DNA of 64,000 nt from Cytobacillus oceanisediminis. Lineage in GTDB: Bacteria > Bacillota > Bacilli > Bacillales > Cytobacillaceae. The position numbers and the translations under genes were made by a program. The notes beneath the pieces were generated by a model, which was given only the letters and a program-made list of their open reading frames with translations, had not been told where the DNA came from and did not search any database. The stretch lies in NCBI RefSeq assembly GCF_004366035.1, contig NZ_SOEE01000009.1:124001-188000 (forward strand), given 5' to 3'. Of the stretch, positions 25,073 to 33,285 are shown piece after piece (the stretch's first letter is position 1; each line of letters starts with the position of its first letter).

Positions 25073-25121
25073 ATCATATATTCGCAGCTGCAGCAGTTCA
25101 ATGGAATTGAAACCGTTTTCA
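25073..25121 (-). promoter_or_regulatory. Promoter and cre site of the PTS/nanE operon
   Basis: TTGAAC (25096-25101) and TATGAT (25073-25078) on the minus strand, 17 bp apart. TGAAACCGTTTTCA (25108-25121) is a perfect match to the cre consensus, just upstream of the -35. The remainder of the 372-base gap to 25387 holds only the hairpin at 25270. Confidence 0.7.
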
Positions 25122-25269
25122 ACCCTTTTCATCATTCTGCCGCCAACGCTGAAAATACGTTCAATTGCAAAAGTGCCCAAAAAAACATATAGTGAAATTC
25201 GGATGCCAGTAACAGGAGAAATAGTTAACAATTAAGTTTTATTCCGTTAAATTTTCATTTACAATACTA

Positions 25270-25300
25270 GACCAGCCAGAAAATATCTGGCTGGTCTTTT
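25270..25300. terminator. Hairpin between the GNAT gene and the PTS operon
   Basis: GACCAGCCAGA-AAATA-TCTGGCTGGTC followed by TTTT in the plus direction. No plus-strand gene leads into it; on the minus strand it lies downstream of the GNAT gene but has only a weak T tract there. Confidence 0.55.
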
Positions 25301-25387
25301 GAAATTGAAATATCGCTAACAGGGCCTTCTTTTTAAGGAGAGTGACAATTAGCCATTAACCTGCAAAAGGAGTTGTCTACTAAACAG

Positions 25388-25939
25388 CTAGGCAAGATTA
25401 TTAAAAGAATTAACCTTGATTCGCCAAATCATATGATGAGCCCCTTCTCCCCAATAATCCTTTAACAAATAATCCGGTTCTCCAAATTTTCTTCTCCAGA
25501 CTTTTTGTGAATGTTTATATCCTGAATCTAAACAGAATTCTTCTACCCCTTTATTCCTTAAGGTCAAATACATTGATGCTAACAATTGATTGCCTATGCC
25601 TTTTTTCTGATAGTCAGGATGTACAAAGACTGTACCCACTTCATAAAAGCCATTAAGTGCCTGATCCGAACCTCTGATTATTAGCTCACTGGCTGGACCG
25701 TATTCTATTGAACCAACGATTTTATCGCCAAGTAAAGCGATTAGAAAATACCGTTCCTTACCGCCGCTTTTCATATCCATATTCAAATAGTTTTTCTTGG
25801 CTATAATTTCTTTTTCCATGTCTTCCAGCAAATCACCAATACCTTCTTTAAGAAACGTATCGGTTATTACCACTCTAAAGAAACTATTTAGCACTCTTAC
25901 ATCCTCTGCTTTTGGCCTTCTTATCATGATACTATTCAC
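25388..25939 (-). CDS. GNAT-family N-acetyltransferase
   Basis: 183 residues with the GNAT fold: YEVGTVFVHPDYQKKGIGNQLLASMY is motif A (QxxGxG acetyl-CoA loop), and the C-terminal aromatic stretch DYLLKDYWGEGAHHMIW is unusual for the family. It starts with GTG after AAAGGGAG. It stands alone between the PTS locus and the two-component genes, and the substrate cannot be predicted. Confidence 0.82.
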   Translation of the reverse strand: MNSIMIRRPKAEDVRVLNSFFRVVITDTFLKEGIGDLLEDMEKEIIAKKNYLNMDMKSGGKERYFLIALLGDKIVGSIEYGPASELIIRGSDQALNGFYEVGTVFVHPDYQKKGIGNQLLASMYLTLRNKGVEEFCLDSGYKHSQKVWRRKFGEPDYLLKDYWGEGAHHMIWRIKVNSFNNLA

Positions 25940-26063
25940 TATTAACTCCCTTTCGCGGCTATGGCTTACCAGGCCAGCCGGCCAATATTTCCTGCATATT
26001 CTCCGATCAGGCCGCAGTCAGCCATTTAAAAAATGCGTTAATCGAGGATTAACACACTTTTGC

Positions 26064-27167
26064 TCACTTACTTCTATACTTCTTGAATAATCTTATCGTA
26101 AAAGCCGTTTTCCCTGGTGCACTCTCCACATCTATGTACCCGCTATGAAGATCGACGATGCTTTTGGAAATCGCCAGTCCCAAACCCGAACCACCTGTAT
26201 ACTGGGATCGTGACTTTTCAACGCGGTAAAAGCGATCAAAGATATGCGGAATATCAATGCGCGGTATGGCCTGGCCATAGTTAGCAATTTCAATCTCAAT
26301 CATGTCTTTTCTATCATGTATCGCAGCATCCAGATACCTGCCGTCACTTCCATAGCGGATTGCATTTTGGATAAGGTTTTCGAATACACGGGCCAGCTTT
26401 ACCCCATCCCCCTCTACAACAGGATCATTAACAGATGAAAATAATCGGAACTCCATTCCTGCTGCTTCCAATTGCACCTTTGTCTGTACGGCCAGCTGAT
26501 TAAGCATTTCCTCGATATTAATAACTTCCTTATGCAGCTTGATCTGCTGGTTCTGCATATAAGTGAATTCAAAGATATCATTAATTAACGCATATAAGCT
26601 TGATGTCTTATCATGAATGATTTGAACATAGTGGCGAAGCTCGACCTCATTACTGTACCGGTCATTATTAATAAGATCCAGATATCCTATAATGGACGTA
26701 AGCGGGGACCTTAAGTCGTGAGCTACACTCGTTACAAGCTCATTTTTTAGCTGCTCTGTTCTTTTGACTTCCTTAATTGCTTCCTCCGATTTTTCAATTA
26801 TCTTTTGTATGCCATCTGCGAGTGCCTGAAATTCAGGCTGCACGCAAAAACCTTCTGAAGCATACTCCTGCCTCACCCATTGCTGAACATCCTCTGTCAC
26901 TTTAATAAGATTAATGGCAAGATATCGTTTCCGCTCAAACTGATAAAATATCAGCAAAAATAACCCGGTGGCCAAAAGATAGAAAACAAGGAAGATGAAT
27001 TCACGAAAATAGGATAGGATGAAAAACAGGCTCTCAAAAAATCTGGTATTGTCCTCTAAAAACCATACTGCCGGCAGGAGAACAGCTCCTATAACCACCG
27101 CCAGGAAAAGTGACAGCAGGATATACATCATGACTTTCCACTTAGGCAGATATCGCAGCAGATTCAT
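26064..27167 (-). CDS. VanS-like sensor histidine kinase
   Basis: About 367 residues: two membrane segments (about 15-36 and 57-77) with a very short external loop, a dimerisation domain with phosphoacceptor H150 in VTSVAHDLRSPLTSIIGYL, and an ATPase domain with NLIQNAIRYGSDG, IPRIDIPHIFDRFYRVEKSRS and GGSGLGLAISKSIVDLH. The frame extends to 27386, but the ATG at 27167, five bases after the regulator stop, gives the family-typical N-terminus; its ribosome site is poor, suggesting coupled translation. The small sensor loop suggests detection within or at the membrane, as in VanS and cell-envelope stress kinases. Confidence 0.88.
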   Translation of the reverse strand: MNLLRYLPKWKVMMYILLSLFLAVVIGAVLLPAVWFLEDNTRFFESLFFILSYFREFIFLVFYLLATGLFLLIFYQFERKRYLAINLIKVTEDVQQWVRQEYASEGFCVQPEFQALADGIQKIIEKSEEAIKEVKRTEQLKNELVTSVAHDLRSPLTSIIGYLDLINNDRYSNEVELRHYVQIIHDKTSSLYALINDIFEFTYMQNQQIKLHKEVINIEEMLNQLAVQTKVQLEAAGMEFRLFSSVNDPVVEGDGVKLARVFENLIQNAIRYGSDGRYLDAAIHDRKDMIEIEIANYGQAIPRIDIPHIFDRFYRVEKSRSQYTGGSGLGLAISKSIVDLHSGYIDVESAPGKTAFTIRLFKKYRSK

Positions 27168-27171
27168 AATA

Positions 27172-27855
27172 TTATTTTTCAATTTTATACCCCACTCCCC
27201 AAACGGTCTGAATGATCGATTCACCCGGCACGGCCGCTTCCAGTTTTTCGCGAAGATTGCTGATATGAACCATGACAGTCTTGTTTGAGCCTTCACCAGG
27301 TTCATTCCAGACCTTTTCAAAAATTTCCTCCGATGCATACACACGGCCGCGATTCTTAGCCAGCAAATATAAAATCTCAAATTCACGCGCTGTTAGTTTT
27401 ATTTCGCTTCCCTCAGCGGTAACGCCATGGCTCCGCTTTTCAATGGCGAGAGATCCGATATATAATACATCATCATCTTTTCCGGTTGTTTTATAATTTG
27501 CCCGGCGGAGCAATGCTTTTACTCTCGCTGCCAGCTCCAAGGGATTAAACGGCTTAATCATATAGTCATCGGCACCAGTCATTAAACCCATGATTTTGTC
27601 CATATCCTCTGCCTTGGCGCTGACCATCAGGATCGGCACCTGATTGTTTTTTCTGACATATTTGCAAAATTCAAGTCCATCCATCTTCGGCATCATGATA
27701 TCTAAAACAATCAGGTCAGGAGAAGCCTGTTCCAGTTTCTTAAGTGCTTCTATGCCATCCCCGGCTTTATCAATGATATAGCCATCATTCTTCAGATATA
27801 CTTCTATCAAATCAGCAATTTGCCGATCATCATCAACGATCAGGATTCTTGTCAT
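27172..27855 (-). CDS. VanR-like response regulator (OmpR family)
   Basis: 227 residues: a receiver (1-120) with Asp52 in DLIVLDIMMPKMDG and Lys in DDYMIKPFNPLELAARV, then a winged-helix DNA-binding domain (about 130-226) with LTAREFEILYLLAKNRGRVYASEEI and TVMVHISNLREKLE. The closest named type is VanR. It precedes the kinase with a five-base gap and follows the VanZ-like gene by about 20 bases, so the three are one operon. Confidence 0.9.
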   Translation of the reverse strand: MTRILIVDDDRQIADLIEVYLKNDGYIIDKAGDGIEALKKLEQASPDLIVLDIMMPKMDGLEFCKYVRKNNQVPILMVSAKAEDMDKIMGLMTGADDYMIKPFNPLELAARVKALLRRANYKTTGKDDDVLYIGSLAIEKRSHGVTAEGSEIKLTAREFEILYLLAKNRGRVYASEEIFEKVWNEPGEGSNKTVMVHISNLREKLEAAVPGESIIQTVWGVGYKIEK

Positions 27856-27875
27856 TGCCTGTTTCCTCCCATCAG

Positions 27876-28439
27876 CTAAAGCTGAAACTGTTTGAGAATA
27901 CTATTTAAAGGAGATACCTTAAACATGCGCTTAACAATCAGATATCCAATAACTGCTCCAAGAGTATTCGCAAGCAAATCATTGATATCCGTGCTTCTTC
28001 CGCTTCCCAGTGTTACCCGTATGATCAGCTGCAGAAGCTCAAAGGAAGCACTCAGCAGAAATCCAAGCTTTGCAGCTTTCTTAGCACTGCCTTTCGACTT
28101 TATTATAAACGGTAAATACATGCCAAAAGGAATCAGCATAATAATATTTAACAAAAACGTTTTCAGATCAATTGTCAAAATGGGAATAAAATTGATTGCC
28201 TTATACCACGGCGTCCGATTTGCATAAATCCCTATATTCACATCAATTGGGAAAAACACCAGGTGCAGGACGCAAAGCAAGTAGATTCCCAAGGATATCA
28301 GAACGGCAATTTGTAACGGCCTTACCTTTTCCTTACGGCACCTCGTCCAGATCCAGAGCCCCATTAATCCCAGTAAAGCGGCTGGCAGAAGTACATACCA
28401 TGATGGAATTGAAAACATTATCGACATTGTTTCTTTCAA
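27876..28439 (-). CDS. VanZ-family membrane protein
   Basis: About 187 residues with five hydrophobic segments and the VanZ signature: NFIPILTIDLKTFLLNIIMLIPFGMYLPF, ELLQLIIRVTLGSGRSTDINDLLANTLGAVIGYL. VanZ proteins give low-level teicoplanin or lipoglycopeptide tolerance by an unclear membrane mechanism. The TTG at 28439 is chosen because AAGGAGG lies eight bases upstream; the ATG at 28427 is too far away. It is the first gene of a vanZ-vanR-vanS-like operon. No vanHAX ligase genes are present, so this is not a vancomycin-resistance cluster. Confidence 0.85.
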   Translation of the reverse strand: MKETMSIMFSIPSWYVLLPAALLGLMGLWIWTRCRKEKVRPLQIAVLISLGIYLLCVLHLVFFPIDVNIGIYANRTPWYKAINFIPILTIDLKTFLLNIIMLIPFGMYLPFIIKSKGSAKKAAKLGFLLSASFELLQLIIRVTLGSGRSTDINDLLANTLGAVIGYLIVKRMFKVSPLNSILKQFQL

Positions 28440-28542
28440 TTTAACTTCCTCCTTATCTTTCAATAAACACAGTATAGGAAGAAATTCTAAAGAGTTTTTA
28501 AAGAAGAGATTAAGAATCAGTAAAAAAGTTAGTGAATAAATA

Positions 28543-28566
28543 AAACCCGCCCTGATTGGCGGGTTC
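28543..28566 (-). terminator. Terminator of the small membrane-protein gene
   Basis: AACCCGCC and GGCGGGTT around a 6-base loop, followed by TTTATTTATTC on the minus strand. Confidence 0.85.
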
Positions 28567-28626
28567 TGTATTATGGAATTTAAAACAATCTTTAAATTTT
28601 GCATACAGATGGTAAAAAACAAATGA

Positions 28627-28818
28627 CTAATCGCATCCTCCGCCATCTCCACCAAAGCCGCCTCCAAAACTATCACAGTTATGTGAACTGCTATAGTCTC
28701 CTGTATGGTGATAGGAAGAATGACTTTTACCGCTGGCATAAGAACGATTCGATGGTCTGGAACCACCAATAACGATCATGATAATAAGAAGTAAACCAAT
28801 TATAATGACTCCTGACAT
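28627..28818 (-). CDS. Small membrane-anchored protein, Ser/His/Gly-rich tail
   Basis: About 63 residues: one N-terminal membrane helix (VIIIGLLLIIMIVIGG) and a polar outside tail with SHSSYHHTGDYSSSHNC and a C-terminal GGGFGGDGGGCD. The clustered His, Asp and Cys could bind metal, but this is a guess from composition. AAGGGGTGATGG precedes; ATG 28818 is preferred over start codons 6-9 bases upstream that overlap the ribosome site. It has its own terminator. The family is not recognised. Confidence 0.65.
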   Translation of the reverse strand: MSGVIIIGLLLIIMIVIGGSRPSNRSYASGKSHSSYHHTGDYSSSHNCDSFGGGFGGDGGGCD

Positions 28819-28977
28819 TTCCATCACCCCTTAATTTTATATACGGATGATGGTTTGTTTAGTTTCAGAAAATTTAAATAAGTTAATCGATGCATTTATG
28901 AGTTTAACAACAGGAAATTATTGCCGAAAAAACTATTATGATGCCTTTGAATAACTAGAAAGAAAGAGGATTTTAAG

Positions 28978-29448
28978 ATGAAAGAAATGCTGGTTTACAG
29001 ATATGAAGATGTTATCCATGCCCCGATTGACTTGGTTTTCAAATACGTAGATGATGATGAAAAAATAAAGCTATGGAATACTATGCTTATCGAAAACATT
29101 TATGACAATAAGGAAAATAAACCGGTCCCAGAGCCTGGCACCAAGTTTGTCACTGTTCAGAAACTGGATAAAAAAATCATCAAAATCGATTCCGAATTGA
29201 TTGAATATGAAGCTCCTCATAAAGTTGTTATGCACTCTCATTCCAAAGAAGGCTTAAGCATTTCAAAGTATCTCTTATCAAGAGAACATGACGGAACGCG
29301 ATTGATTGTGGAAGCAAGTCTTGTTCCAAGCAACTTCTTCTATAAGCTGACAACCAAACTTTTAGGATGGACAGCTAAATTTGTATTTGAAGAGCAATAC
29401 CAGAACTTGAAGAGATATGTGGAGAATGAAGCGGTTGAGGATGAATAA
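28978..29448 (+). CDS. SRPBCC (START-like) family protein
   Basis: 156 residues. The N-terminus YRYEDVIHAPIDLVFKYVDDDEKIKLWN is the typical opening of the polyketide-cyclase/SRPBCC fold, a helix-grip with a ligand cavity; GLSISKYLLSREHDGTRLIVEASLV forms the C-terminal strands before the long helix. No signal peptide. Ligand unknown. It begins after AGAAAGAGGA, is the only plus-strand gene between 28.6 and 31 kb, and is closed by its own terminator. Confidence 0.8.
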   Translation: MKEMLVYRYEDVIHAPIDLVFKYVDDDEKIKLWNTMLIENIYDNKENKPVPEPGTKFVTVQKLDKKIIKIDSELIEYEAPHKVVMHSHSKEGLSISKYLLSREHDGTRLIVEASLVPSNFFYKLTTKLLGWTAKFVFEEQYQNLKRYVENEAVEDE

Positions 29449-29479
29449 AAAAGGTGCCCTGAAAACGGGACACCTTTTT
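29447..29479 (+). terminator. Terminator of the SRPBCC gene
   Basis: AAAAAGGTGCCC-tgaaaac-GGGACACCTTTTT; an A/T tract on each side lets it serve the convergent chaB gene too. Confidence 0.85.
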
Positions 29480-29492
29480 CTGTAAAAGCTTT

Positions 29493-29696
29493 TTACTCTT
29501 CCTTCTTCACCCATTTATCATCATTATTCTTCTCATATTTCTTCTTCACTGCACTCCAGGCAACCTTAAAGGCCGTTTCTTCCTCGTTATATTCTTCACT
29601 TGCAGAATTAAACGCTTCCTTAAAAATTTCCTGAGCGTGATGCGGAAGATTATCCTTGACGGAATCAGGCAGATCGCTTAGTTTATCATAAGGCAT
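29493..29696 (-). CDS. ChaB family protein
   Basis: 67 residues matching the small ChaB domain: MPYDKLSDLPDSVKDNLPHHAQEIFKEAFNSA-type start and FKVAWSAVKKKYEKNND-type end. ChaB was named as a regulator of the ChaA cation antiporter; the domain is helical and common in Bacillus and phage genomes, with function unsettled. The ribosome site GGGAGGAAGC lies before ATG 29696. It converges with the SRPBCC gene. Confidence 0.88.
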   Translation of the reverse strand: MPYDKLSDLPDSVKDNLPHHAQEIFKEAFNSASEEYNEEETAFKVAWSAVKKKYEKNNDDKWVKKEE

Positions 29697-29793
29697 TTTT
29701 GCTTCCTCCCCTGCACATGTACTTATATGTATTTTTCCTGATTAATTGCACCTTAAACACTGCCCTTGGAAATACATGCTGCCCGTCATCCAA

Positions 29794-30120
29794 TTACTCG
29801 GAAGGATTATTAATCAGTTCATCATAATACTCCTGCGGATTAGAAATATGGTTATCAATGAAAAACTTAGCCTGATCTTTGAACATATCAATGTAAGACT
29901 CTCTGCTAATGGCTAAATCCCCTAAATCAGCAGTGTCTCCTTGAACTTGTACTGTATCTGCCTTTACGTCAACAACAACGGTCATATATATTTTATTCTT
30001 GTAAAGAACAGTTCCCGTCACTCGTTGTTTCACTAAGTCGACAAGAGGAAATTCATGGCGTACACCTGTTGGTTTAAACAGTGTAAAGCCTGCATTAGGT
30101 TTATCTTTATGATCATTCAT
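29794..30120 (-). CDS. Conserved hypothetical protein, 108 residues
   Basis: A soluble 108-residue protein. The middle forms a small beta-rich unit (VKQRVTGTVLYKNKIYMTVVVDVKADTVQVQGDTADLGDLAI) and the end a helical segment (SYIDMFKDQAKFFIDNHI, EYYDELINN). It starts with ATG 30120 after a GAGGTGG ribosome site. I do not recognise the family. It lies upstream of chaB on the same strand with a gap of about 100 bases. Confidence 0.6.
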   Translation of the reverse strand: MNDHKDKPNAGFTLFKPTGVRHEFPLVDLVKQRVTGTVLYKNKIYMTVVVDVKADTVQVQGDTADLGDLAISRESYIDMFKDQAKFFIDNHISNPQEYYDELINNPSE

Positions 30121-30199
30121 GATTCCACCTCATCATTTCTTCTACTGAAGGCTGATAGCTGTGCATAAAAAACGGAATAGTATCAATAATTTCCATGGA

Positions 30200-30303
30200 T
30201 TAAATCCAATCATTCACATAAGCCACTAATCCGATCACAGAACCAATTACAGCGCAAAAAGCACATAATAACGTATTTCGGGCTGCACGAGCTTTTTTGT
30301 CAA
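30200..30303 (-). pseudogene. Small membrane protein with a frameshift at an A6 run
   Basis: GGAGGG is followed seven bases later by TTG ACA AAA AAG. In that frame translation stops after 19 codons, but adding one A to the run of six gives an unbroken 34-residue product MTKKARAARNTLLCAFCAVI...GLVAYVNDWI with one membrane helix. This is either a recent mutation, a sequencing error in a homopolymer, or a slippage site. Confidence 0.4.
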
Positions 30304-30378
30304 ATTAATCCCTCCTGACCTTGGTTCCTGCTTTCTACATTAATTATTGGAAGAGGTTTCAAGTTTTCGTTAAAGACG

Positions 30379-30855
30379 CTACTCCTGTATCGGCAGCACC
30401 GTCGAATCCTTAATCTCCCTAAGTGCCAGGCTGGTCTGAATCTTCGTGATTCCCAATTCATTCAGCTTCCTGATAAACATCTCCAGCCCCTTGCGATCCC
30501 TGCAGGCTACTTTCAATAGATAATCATACTCCCCTGTTAAACAATGACATTCTAAAACTTCCTTCATGGATTCCAGCGTTTTTTCAAGAGATTCCAGTTT
30601 TTCAGCCTGGTGCATGTTGGTGCTCATGAACACGAAGCATAATAAATCAAAGCCCAGCTTCTCATGGCTTAAAATAGCCACATGCTTTTGGATATACCCT
30701 TCCGCTTCCAAACGCTTAATCCTTGCGTGTACAGCTGGAGCAGACAGATTCACCCTTTTCGACAGTTCCAGATTGCTAATCCGCGAGTCCTTTTGGAGCA
30801 AATCCAATATTTTTATATCCAGGTGATCTAATACCTTGCTTACAATCGATTCCAC
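30379..30855 (-). CDS. Lrp/AsnC-family transcriptional regulator
   Basis: 158 residues: N-terminal helix-turn-helix (about 10-60, DLLQKDSRISNLELSKRVNLSAPAVHARIKRLEAEGYI) and C-terminal RAM ligand-binding domain (about 70-150, CHCLTGEYDYLLKVACRDRKGLEMFIRKL). Lrp-type regulators sense amino acids. It is divergent from the EamA exporter across about 200 A/T-rich bases, the usual layout in which such a regulator controls an amino-acid exporter. The first start codon (TTG/GTG class) or the codon for MVS... may be used. Confidence 0.9.
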   Translation of the reverse strand: MESIVSKVLDHLDIKILDLLQKDSRISNLELSKRVNLSAPAVHARIKRLEAEGYIQKHVAILSHEKLGFDLLCFVFMSTNMHQAEKLESLEKTLESMKEVLECHCLTGEYDYLLKVACRDRKGLEMFIRKLNELGITKIQTSLALREIKDSTVLPIQE

Positions 30856-31063
30856 TATCCATCAGCCCTTTTCAATTATTCCAAAACACTGATCAAATCA
30901 CTACTCAGGATGAATTTTCTATACTATTAATCTAATATACTTTTAATTATTTCGAATTAATCCTATTATACAAAATTATCTTTTGTTTTAATTAATAAAT
31001 GTTAAAATTATTCATATAAACAATGTCATTGTGCACAATGGCTCTGAAAAGGAGCTAAATGAC

Positions 31064-31993
31064 GTGAACTATTATCTTCTCCTTCTGTTAACAAGTTTTC
31101 TCTGGGGCGGAAATTTTATTGTAGGAAAAACGCTCGTGGATCACGCATCTCCTATTACCTTAACCATATTAAGATGGGCCATCGCCATTATCTGTCTCGT
31201 TCCTCTTGTCTGGCATAAAGAGAAACGGCTGCTGCCTCCGAAAAATGCCATCCTGCCATTATTGCTAATGGGCATCACGGGAGTAGCCTTGTTCCAGGCA
31301 CTGCAATTCATGGCACTGGAAAAAACATCGGCCACCAGCGTTGGCTTAATCTCTACATTAAATATGTTTTCCATTGCTGCATTCTCTTTCATTTTTCTAA
31401 AAGAAAAAATAAACATACTGCAGCTCATGTCCATGTTCGTTTCATTGTTTGGCGTACTGCTGGTCCTTTCAAAAGGAAGCCTGGAGATGCTGGTCTCACT
31501 GCAGTTTAATAATGGGGATCTTTATATGATGGCCGCAGTGGGCATGTGGGGAATCTATTCGGTCTGCAGCAAATGGGCCATGTCTTTCGTTACACCCATG
31601 ATGTCCATCTTATACTCAGGCATATTTGGCCTTCTTGTGCTTTTGCCGTTCAATACTGCTGGTTTCACCGTTACAGATGTCAGCGCTTCATTTCTTTTAT
31701 CCATTTTGTATACGGGTCTGATTTCAACAGTCCTATGCATGGTGCTCTGGAACATCGGGGTCAACCAGCTGGGACCAAGCACTTCCGGCCTGTTCCTAAA
31801 CTTTAATCCGATTTTCACAGCCATCTTAGCTTTTATCTTCTTAGGAGAGGTCATGAACTGGATACAAGCGGTCGGAAGCATCATTGTCATTGCGGGTTGT
31901 TTCTTATTCTCTGCACTTAAAAGCAGGCCTGGAATAACAACAATGAGAATACCAGCACCAGTATTTTTAAATAAGCCGGTTAAGGAGAGATAA
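31064..31993 (+). CDS. EamA/DMT-family transporter
   Basis: About 309 residues, ten membrane helices in two EamA repeats (LLLLLTSFLWGGNFIVGKTLVDHASPITLTILRW-type first repeat; GDLYMMAAVGMWGIYSVCSKWA-type second repeat). Members export amino acids or metabolites. GTG 31064 is preferred: AAGGAG lies nine bases upstream, whereas the frame's first GTG at 31031 has no ribosome site. It is divergent from the Lrp regulator and therefore probably amino-acid responsive. A hairpin related to the dispersed repeat follows its stop. Confidence 0.88.
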   Translation: MNYYLLLLLTSFLWGGNFIVGKTLVDHASPITLTILRWAIAIICLVPLVWHKEKRLLPPKNAILPLLLMGITGVALFQALQFMALEKTSATSVGLISTLNMFSIAAFSFIFLKEKINILQLMSMFVSLFGVLLVLSKGSLEMLVSLQFNNGDLYMMAAVGMWGIYSVCSKWAMSFVTPMMSILYSGIFGLLVLLPFNTAGFTVTDVSASFLLSILYTGLISTVLCMVLWNIGVNQLGPSTSGLFLNFNPIFTAILAFIFLGEVMNWIQAVGSIIVIAGCFLFSALKSRPGITTMRIPAPVFLNKPVKER

Positions 31994-32001
31994 AACGCAG
32001 C

Positions 32002-32026
32002 GCCTGTCCCTTTAAAGGGAGCAGGC
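32002..32026 (+). terminator. Hairpin after the EamA gene
   Basis: GCCTGTCCCTTT and AAAGGGAGCAGGC, one bulged base, no long T run. It shares the GCCTGTCCC core with other hairpins of the window. Confidence 0.5.
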
Positions 32027-32059
32027 ACATTGCATTCCTTCTAATCTTTTGTGCAATCA

Positions 32060-32087
32060 GGGACAGTGTACCTGTCCTATTGTCCCC
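32060..32087. repeat. Dispersed GGGACAG palindrome, copy 3
   Basis: GGGACAG-TGTAC-CTGTCC then TATTGTCCCC, nearly the same as copy 1 at 3564. It ends three bases before the stop codon of the BCCT remnant on the minus strand. Confidence 0.7.
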
Positions 32088-32089
32088 GA

Positions 32090-33285
32090 TTATGCCTTTT
32101 TAGCAGCGGCTTTCTTTCTTATACTTTTAACGATAGGCTCATCTTTTAAGCCCTTATAAGTGGAGTAGCACATGACAAGCATGAGAATGGCTAACGGGAT
32201 AGATGTAGCAACCAGGGCTGACTGTAAGCCGGATAGACCGCCTGTCATAATTAATACAGCAGACACCCCAGCAATTACAATCCCCCATATGACTTTTGTT
32301 GAGTGAGATGGATTAGGGTTTCCATTTTCACTGATCATCCCTAATACAAAAACAGCAGAATTCGCAGAAGTTATAAAGAAAACAAGTACAAGTACCATAG
32401 CTAAAATACTTAAAAAGACATTCATTGGAAAATAATTGAAAAACTTAAATAAAGCAGAGGTTACATCGGTGGAAACCGCCGTTGCAATCGCTGTTTCGCC
32501 CATATTCTGAATAAGATCAATGGCGGATCCGCCCATCACGGCGAACCAGAAGAATGCTCCTGCAACAGGGATAAAGATGGCCCCGATCATAAACTCTTTG
32601 ATGGTTCTGCCCTTTGAAATTCTGGCTACGAAACTGCCGACAAGCGGAGCCCAGGCGATCCACCAGCCAAAATAAAACAGTGTCCAGCTAGCAATCCATG
32701 TTCCATCACTATAGGGCTCAGTCCTAAACGACATCCCTATAAAATTCTGGGCGTAATCCCCTATTCCTTGAAAAAAGATCTTTAAGATGGATTGGGTTGG
32801 TCCAAGAAACAATATGAATGCCAATAGGCGCAAATGCCAGCAGCATATTAAGGTTGGACAAATGCTTCATCGCTCCCTGAAGACCTGAAACAGTGGAGCC
32901 GACATAAATAAAACTTACAACGAGAATAATAGCAACTTGGGTATAAAAGCTTACCGGAATACCCCACAAATAATTCATACCGCTATTCACTTGAAGCGTT
33001 CCAAATCCCAGCGATGTAGCTATGCCAATGACAATGGAAAGAATGACAACGACATCAATCAGTTTGCCAAAAGGGCCCCTGATTTTGTCGCCTATTAATG
33101 GATAAAAAACAGAACTCAGTGATGCCGGCAGCTTTTTGCGGAATTGGAAAAAAGCTAAGGAGACTCCTACAACTGCATAACACGCCCATGCAGATACCCC
33201 CCAATGCAGGTAAACAAATTGCATTGCCAGCTTTGCGGATTCTTCTGAAGATCCTTTCCCAAAGGGAGAATCAATATAGATGTAA
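32090..33285 (-). pseudogene. BCCT-family (betaine/choline) transporter, broken
   Basis: The minus strand encodes most of a betaine-choline-carnitine transporter: QFVYLHWGVSAWACYAVVG is the helix 3 motif, and YFGWWIAWAPLVGSFVARIS is the conserved Trp-rich helix 8 motif. Two lesions disable it. About 120 N-terminal residues are missing: the homology starts at DSPFGKGSSEESAKLAMQF, fused to the tail of the lipoprotein gene. And near 32827 one surplus C (GCGCC) shifts the frame; removing it gives AFALLAFILFLGP and restores a continuous protein to 32090. Intact relatives import compatible solutes. Confidence 0.85.

Noticed and set aside
25049..25231. Minus-strand open frame of 60 codons before the PTS gene
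   Set aside because: It covers the promoter and cre site of the PTS operon and has no ribosome site.
27168..27386. N-terminal extension of the VanS-like kinase
   Set aside because: It overlaps the response regulator in another frame and encodes a non-membrane, basic stretch unlike the family.
28440..28769. N-terminal extension of the VanZ-like protein
   Set aside because: The open frame continues upstream across another gene and its terminator; the AAGGAGG-supported TTG at 28439 is the better start.
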